From the NCBI GenBank assembly GCA_030673085.1, contig DAOVFE010000099.1, forward strand, positions 1 to 6,770: a stretch of DNA of 6,770 bases. The letters are read 5' to 3'. The stretch comes from Anaerolineales bacterium (GTDB lineage Bacteria > Chloroflexota > Anaerolineae > Anaerolineales > E44-bin32). This document shows, piece by piece, positions 5,842 to 6,770 of this stretch. The notes under the pieces are model-generated. The model did not search any database. It saw nothing but the letters and a program-made list of their open reading frames with translations, and had not been told where the DNA came from. The position numbers and the translations under genes were made by a program. The stretch's first letter is position 1. The number at the start of each line of letters is the position of its first letter.

Positions 5842-6480
5842 ATGACACGACCGACATTCAATTCAGGTGAATGTTACCTCTCAAATAAACTGGGGCGAAT
5901 CTTTATCCTATCGCTTGAGGAGATCTTGGGAAAGAATAGCTTGACTGGCCTTATGCGATCGGCTGAGCTCAATGCCATCATCAATCAGATTCCACCTGAT
6001 AACTTCGATCGAGAGTTCTCTTCTAAATATATTGCCCAGCTATATACTGCTCTACAAAATTTGTATGGATCAAATGCTGGCTACGGGTTGGCACTGCGCG
6101 CGGGGCGAACATCCTTCAAATATTGGCTCCGCGAACTTGGCCCCATTCTCGGCATTTCGAATCTATCATTCCGACTATTGCCACTTAATATGAAGATCAA
6201 ATCAGGCTTCCTTGCCTTCACCGACCTAATCAATCGCTGTAGCGACCAGACTGTCTTTTTCGAGCAAAAACCCGATGCCTATTACTGGCATACCACACGC
6301 TTTCCAAGCTATTGGGGACAAAATAGCGATTGCGCTTATTGTTACTTTACCATTGGAAGTCTACAGGAAGCGATGTTCTGGATCAGCGGCGGGAAAAATT
6401 TCCAGGTAGAAGAAATCACTAGTATCCCTCAAGAGAAACAAGTCTGCACGATCCGCATTGATCGCAAGCCCATTAATTAG
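5842..6480 (+). CDS. V4R-like (4-vinyl reductase type) sensory protein
   Basis: A 212-residue soluble protein from ATG 5842, which has AAGGGGG (5831-5837) four bases upstream. The frame is open back to TTG 5761, but that gives 27 low-complexity polar residues and no ribosome site. The N-terminal half has 'LGRIFILSLEEILGKNSL' (17-34), 'PPDNFDREFS' (51-60), 'ALQNLYG' (70-76) and 'GYGLALRAGRTSFKYWLREL' (80-99). The C-terminal half (about 130-210) looks like a V4R domain, ending 'SLQEAMFWISGGKNFQVEE' (173-191) and 'CTIRIDRKP' (202-210). As I recall them, related Chloroflexota proteins carry 'CPxCWG' and a Cys just after 'VEE'; here they read 'FPSYWG' (154-159) and 'VEEITS', although 'CAYC' (164-167) and C202 remain. 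V4R domains bind small hydrophobic or tetrapyrrole-like ligands in several systems. Proximity suggests it works with the GTPase unit, but it may have its own promoter. Family call from pattern memory. Confidence 0.7.
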   Translation: MTRPTFNSGECYLSNKLGRIFILSLEEILGKNSLTGLMRSAELNAIINQIPPDNFDREFSSKYIAQLYTALQNLYGSNAGYGLALRAGRTSFKYWLRELGPILGISNLSFRLLPLNMKIKSGFLAFTDLINRCSDQTVFFEQKPDAYYWHTTRFPSYWGQNSDCAYCYFTIGSLQEAMFWISGGKNFQVEEITSIPQEKQVCTIRIDRKPIN

Positions 6481-6502
6481 CCGGGGTGGTGAAAAGAACC
6501 AC

Positions 6503-6537
6503 TATATAGCGTGCGATATACGCTGTGTAGGGTTTTT
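6503..6537 (+). terminator. Possible intrinsic terminator after the V4R-like gene
   Basis: A ten-pair stem, with two U-G wobbles in RNA, forms between 6503-6512 and 6520-6529 around a seven-base loop, with the core AGCGT/ACGCT. It is followed by GGG and five T (6533-6537). The three G between stem and T run make it imperfect. A smaller hairpin, GTGGT/ACCAC (6486-6502), lies between it and the V4R stop codon at 6478-6480. Confidence 0.4.
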
Positions 6538-6538
6538 A

Positions 6539-6642
6539 GCTTCGCCGCCTGCCATTCAGTCGGGCTTCGCCCTCAAGCGAACGATAGTAAGCGAAGTGAA
6601 GAACCCCGCAGCAAGCTACGTGGAATTCTGGCTTTTTCCCAT
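6539..6642. repeat. Dispersed intergenic repeat of the 'SKRSEEPRSKLRGIL' type
   Basis: This stretch holds a GGGC-TTC-GCCC hairpin (6562-6572), the words AAGCGAACGATAGT (6575-6588) and AGCGAAGTGAAGAACCCC (6590-6607), an imperfect hairpin CCCCGCAGC-AA-GCTACGTGG (6604-6623, seven of nine pairs) and CTGGCTTTTTCCCAT (6628-6642). One + frame reads 'QANDSKRSEEPRSKLRGIL', a peptide often seen in spurious genes over palindromic dispersed repeats in many bacteria. It is therefore a non-coding repeat, not a gene. Two of its words recur at the left edge (46-60, 84-97). Confidence 0.6.
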
Positions 6643-6770
6643 AAAGCTATAGTCTACACCGTGCATCATGTTAATTTTCCTTCTTTTCCCAAAAAACTGG
6701 GCTCCTTGGCGTCGTTGCCAATTATCATCCTATACGGAGGGTGTTGAAAAACATATTTGCCCATAAAAGC
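6643..6770. other. Right-edge intergenic sequence, possible IS end or gene start
   Basis: No complete gene is seen. A small hairpin TTGGC/GCCAA (6706-6721) is present. At the very end GGAGG (6736-6740) is followed at once by GTG 6741 and TTG 6744 in a frame open to the window edge ('LKNIFAHKS'). The spacing is too short for a normal start. The word AGGGTGTTGAAAAA also resembles terminal inverted repeats of some insertion sequences. Neither reading can be settled inside this window. Confidence 0.2.

Noticed and set aside
6511..6747. 78-residue + strand frame containing 'NDSKRSEEPRSKLRGIL'
   Set aside because: The peptide is a translation of a palindromic dispersed repeat, and the frame begins inside the possible terminator hairpin. 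Not a gene.
1..6770. CRISPR array, tRNA or rRNA genes
   Set aside because: No regularly spaced direct repeats, cloverleaf-like sequences or rRNA-like conserved blocks were seen.

Overview
The window (6770 bp, moderate GC) looks like chromosomal DNA of a Chloroflexota bacterium, most likely of the Anaerolineae type. That assignment is inferred from the gene set: a DUF3417-type alpha-glucan phosphorylase, UPF0316/DUF2179 membrane proteins, a PATAN/DUF4388 protein beside a small CvnD/MglA-like GTPase, and a 4-vinyl-reductase (V4R) type protein. It was not tested by any search. All six confident genes are on the + strand and their predicted starts have usable Shine-Dalgarno sites.

Layout. Positions 1-684 have no confident gene. 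The left edge carries short dispersed-repeat motifs. Around 382-596 there is a weak pair of small + strand frames that meet at an imperfect pentanucleotide repeat. Next comes a probable operon: glgP (697-2874), followed 23 bp later by a UPF0316 protein (2898-3425) and then by a second, paralogous UPF0316 protein (about 3517-4047), for which I choose a GTG start. Positions 4048-4240 are a promoter-rich gap with three perfect TATAAT hexamers. They lead into a two-gene unit: a DUF4388/PATAN protein with a C-terminal winged-helix-like region (4241-5056) and, 12 bp later, a small GTPase (5069-5602). A 239-bp gap follows. It contains a strong hairpin and what may be the truncated start of a roadblock/LC7 (MglB/CvnB-like) gene. 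The V4R-like gene (5842-6480) follows, then a possible terminator and a dispersed repeat of the 'NDSKRSEEPRSKLRGIL' type at the right edge.

How the parts fit. glgP mobilises glucan to glucose-1-phosphate; the role of the two UPF0316 proteins beside it is unknown. The PATAN protein, GTPase and V4R protein form a signalling cassette that resembles Streptomyces conservons (roadblock, winged-helix adaptor, GTPase) and the MglA/MglB system. Here the adaptor is a PATAN protein and the roadblock partner seems missing or decayed. The most interesting points are this cassette with its missing partner, the V4R-like protein lacking the cysteines expected in its class, the tandem membrane-protein duplication, and the pentanucleotide repeat at a frame junction.
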